Shown piece after piece: positions 62,604-64,000 of a DNA stretch of 64,000 nucleotides. Position numbers and translations under genes: made by a program. The notes beneath the pieces were generated by a model. It had not been told where the DNA came from. It ran no database searches and worked only from the letters and a program-made list of their open reading frames with translations. Origin of the DNA: Williamsia serinedens (lineage in GTDB: Bacteria; Actinomycetota; Actinomycetes; Mycobacteriales; Mycobacteriaceae). Within the stretch, counting starts at the first letter, position 1; each line of letters begins with the position of its first letter. The stretch is taken from assembly GCF_024171725.1 (NCBI RefSeq), contig NZ_JAMTCG010000005.1:62001-126000 (forward strand), given 5' to 3'.

Positions 62604-63629
62604 ATGACTGCCGTCTACTTCGTGATCGCGGCCCTCGCCGCGATCGGCGCCGCCGCCCTGTTGTGGCTCGACCGACGCCGCATCGCGACGACGCGTCGTG
62701 AGCGCGCCGTCTGGGGCGACGGTCACGGCTTCCGGTACGTCGCGGCCGAGGGCCAGGGTGGCGAGAGCGAACCACCGGTCCGCGACCTGCTGCACCGCGC
62801 GACCATGGACGTCGCCGCCGACGCCGAGATCCGCGACCTCACCTTCGGGCGCCACTACGGCGAGATGGCCGTCGTGTTCGACATCGTCGACGTCGCGACC
62901 GTGGTCGCCGTGCGGCGCTCGTCGGAGTCGGCCGTGGTGATCGACCTCCGGCAGGAGAAGGTGCTCGCTCCCGCCGAGGAGGACGTCGAACTGCTCGGCG
63001 CCATGGGCCGCCGCGTCATGTTCTCCACCCACCTCGACATCGCCCGGCGCGTCTGCGACCGACGGATGGTCGCGCTCGCCACCAACGCCCCCGACTACAT
63101 CGAGGTGCTGTGGAACGAGGGCAGCTGGTCGGTGGCGTCGATGCCGCTCACCAACGACCCCGAACGCCTCGACAGCGCACTCGAGACCGTCCGTCGCTTC
63201 ACCGATCTCCTGCGCGTCCTGCCGCCGACCTCCGAGCTGGGCGCCCGGCCCGACCCGCGTGACCCGACGGCGCCCAGTGGCCGCGGCCGCCGCGGACTGC
63301 TGGAGCCGAAGACCGAGTCGATCACCCGCGACCAGCTGCAGTCCTCGCGCGGTGCCGCGCCCGCTCGCGACACCGCCGACGTCCCCCCGCCCCGCGCGAC
63401 GCGCCCGGCCGGTCCCGACAGCGGACCGCGCCCCGCTCCGCGCCCGGCCGGACCGGACAGCGGGCCGCGCCCGACCCCGCGTCCGGCCGGATCGGACAGC
63501 GGACCGCGTCCCGTCGACGACGGCGCCCCGCGTCGTGGTGTCCAGCCGATGCCTGTCCGTCGCCGCGTCGAGCGCCGCCCGGAGACCGATCGTCGTCCCG
63601 ACGACGTCGAGCGCTCGCGCGGTGAGTGA
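62604..63629 (+). CDS. Rv0383c-like membrane-anchored protein with Pro-rich tail
   Basis: Protein of 341 residues. One N-terminal membrane helix (TAVYFVIAALAAIGAAALLWL) precedes a conserved cytoplasmic domain of about 200 residues (WGDGHGFRYVAAEGQGG, FGRHYGEMAVVFDIVDVATVVAV, YIEVLWNEGSWSVASMPL). The low-complexity tail includes three 13-residue repeats. In M. tuberculosis the homologue Rv0383c lies between clpB and pyrE; here it also precedes pyrE while clpB is about 23 kb away, so the neighbourhood has been split by insertions. Function is unknown; it has been described as a possible envelope protein. Confidence 0.85.
   Translation: MTAVYFVIAALAAIGAAALLWLDRRRIATTRRERAVWGDGHGFRYVAAEGQGGESEPPVRDLLHRATMDVAADAEIRDLTFGRHYGEMAVVFDIVDVATVVAVRRSSESAVVIDLRQEKVLAPAEEDVELLGAMGRRVMFSTHLDIARRVCDRRMVALATNAPDYIEVLWNEGSWSVASMPLTNDPERLDSALETVRRFTDLLRVLPPTSELGARPDPRDPTAPSGRGRRGLLEPKTESITRDQLQSSRGAAPARDTADVPPPRATRPAGPDSGPRPAPRPAGPDSGPRPTPRPAGSDSGPRPVDDGAPRRGVQPMPVRRRVERRPETDRRPDDVERSRGE
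63402..63518 (+). repeat. Three 39-bp tandem repeats in the Rv0383c-like gene
   Basis: Units at 63402-63440, 63441-63479 and 63480-63518 each encode RPAG[PS]DSGPRPxxx. They form a Pro/Gly/Arg-rich basic tail. High base identity suggests recent expansion by slippage. Confidence 0.85.
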
Positions 63630-63654
63630 CACCCACCCCACCCGAGAGGACCGG

Positions 63655-64000
63655 ATGAGCCGAGAACGACTGGCCGAGTTGGTGACCGAGCTGGCTGTCG
63701 TCCACGGACGCGTCACCCTGTCGTCCGGCAAGGAGGCCGACTACTACGTCGACCTGCGCCGCGCGACCCTGCACCACGAGGCGTCCCGGCTCATCGGCAC
63801 CCTGATGCGTGAGCTCACCGCCGACTGGGAGTACGACGCGGTCGGTGGCCTCACCCTCGGTGCGGACCCCGTCGCGACCGCCATCATGCACGCCGACGGC
63901 CGACCGATCGACTCCTTCGTCGTCCGCAAGGCGGCGAAAACCCATGGCATGCAACGGCAGATCGAGGGCCCCGACATCGTGGGCAAGAAGGTGCTCGTCG
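63655..64000 (+). CDS. pyrE: Orotate phosphoribosyltransferase, 3'-truncated by window edge
   Basis: Pyrimidine biosynthesis enzyme that joins orotate to PRPP to make OMP. The first 115 residues are visible: MSRERLAELVTELAVVHGRV, then TLSSGKEADYYVDLRRATL (orotate site), YDAVGGLTLGADPVATAIM and VRKAAKTHGMQRQIEGP (PRPP-binding flexible loop). The PRPP motif itself lies beyond the window. ATG 63655 is preceded by GAGAGGA. It is 25 bp after the Rv0383c-like gene and probably co-transcribed, as in mycobacteria. Confidence 0.97.
   Translation, partial: MSRERLAELVTELAVVHGRVTLSSGKEADYYVDLRRATLHHEASRLIGTLMRELTADWEYDAVGGLTLGADPVATAIMHADGRPIDSFVVRKAAKTHGMQRQIEGPDIVGKKVLV

Overview
The window is about 70% G+C, with strongly G/C-ending codons, dense packing and many GTGA start/stop overlaps, so it comes from an actinobacterium. 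Three things point to a mycolic-acid-producing member of the Mycobacteriales, most likely Gordonia or a close relative (inference). These are a dnaK-grpE-dnaJ-hspR operon with an HspR-type repressor, an iniR/iniB/iniA/iniC-type locus, and clpB followed further right by a homologue of the M. tuberculosis Rv0383c protein and pyrE.

Left part (1-19 kb). The 3' part of dnaK, then grpE, dnaJ and hspR, is followed by a convergent EAL-domain phosphodiesterase. Next is an iniBAC-like envelope-stress locus. A membrane-anchored Hsp70-like protein and a large LuxR/ATPase regulator of IniR type run left. A giant Gly/Ala-rich IniB-like protein of 1884 aa and two dynamin-like GTPases (IniA, IniC) run right. 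A 386-bp non-coding stretch full of palindromes and direct repeats follows.

Middle part (19-46 kb) is mostly single genes and small operons of general metabolism and stress response. It holds a second membrane-anchored protein with a degenerate actin-like domain, a globin-reductase, an LLM flavin monooxygenase, a TetR/DUF2306 pair, a GH3 glycosidase and a double-hotdog thioesterase. It also holds a TipA-type MerR regulator, a DUF732 lipoprotein, an ECF42-type sigma factor with its DGPF partner, a DinB-like protein and an MFS exporter. Further on are an amidohydrolase, clpB (under an overlapping HAIR operator and SigH-type promoter), a secreted VanX-like dipeptidase, two SDRs, and a permease/DhaKL kinase/DUF998 operon.

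Right part (46-62 kb) is a catabolic region. A GntR/FCD regulator, an amidase and a ProP-like MFS importer lie left of a six-gene leftward operon: class III aminotransferase, fused FAD/Fe-S oxidase, aldehyde dehydrogenase, M24 hydrolase, class I aminotransferase, M20 deacetylase. The M24 protein closely resembles ectoine hydrolase (DoeA/EutD), and the neighbours supply every later step from ectoine to aspartate. The same 13-nt palindromic site lies upstream of the regulator and upstream of the operon, so one regulator probably controls the set. The window ends with two envelope-associated proteins and the start of pyrE.

Two families of about 77-bp palindromic repeats, each with two collinear copies, sit in intergenic gaps between 39 and 50 kb. 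No tRNA, rRNA, CRISPR array, intact transposon or prophage was seen.
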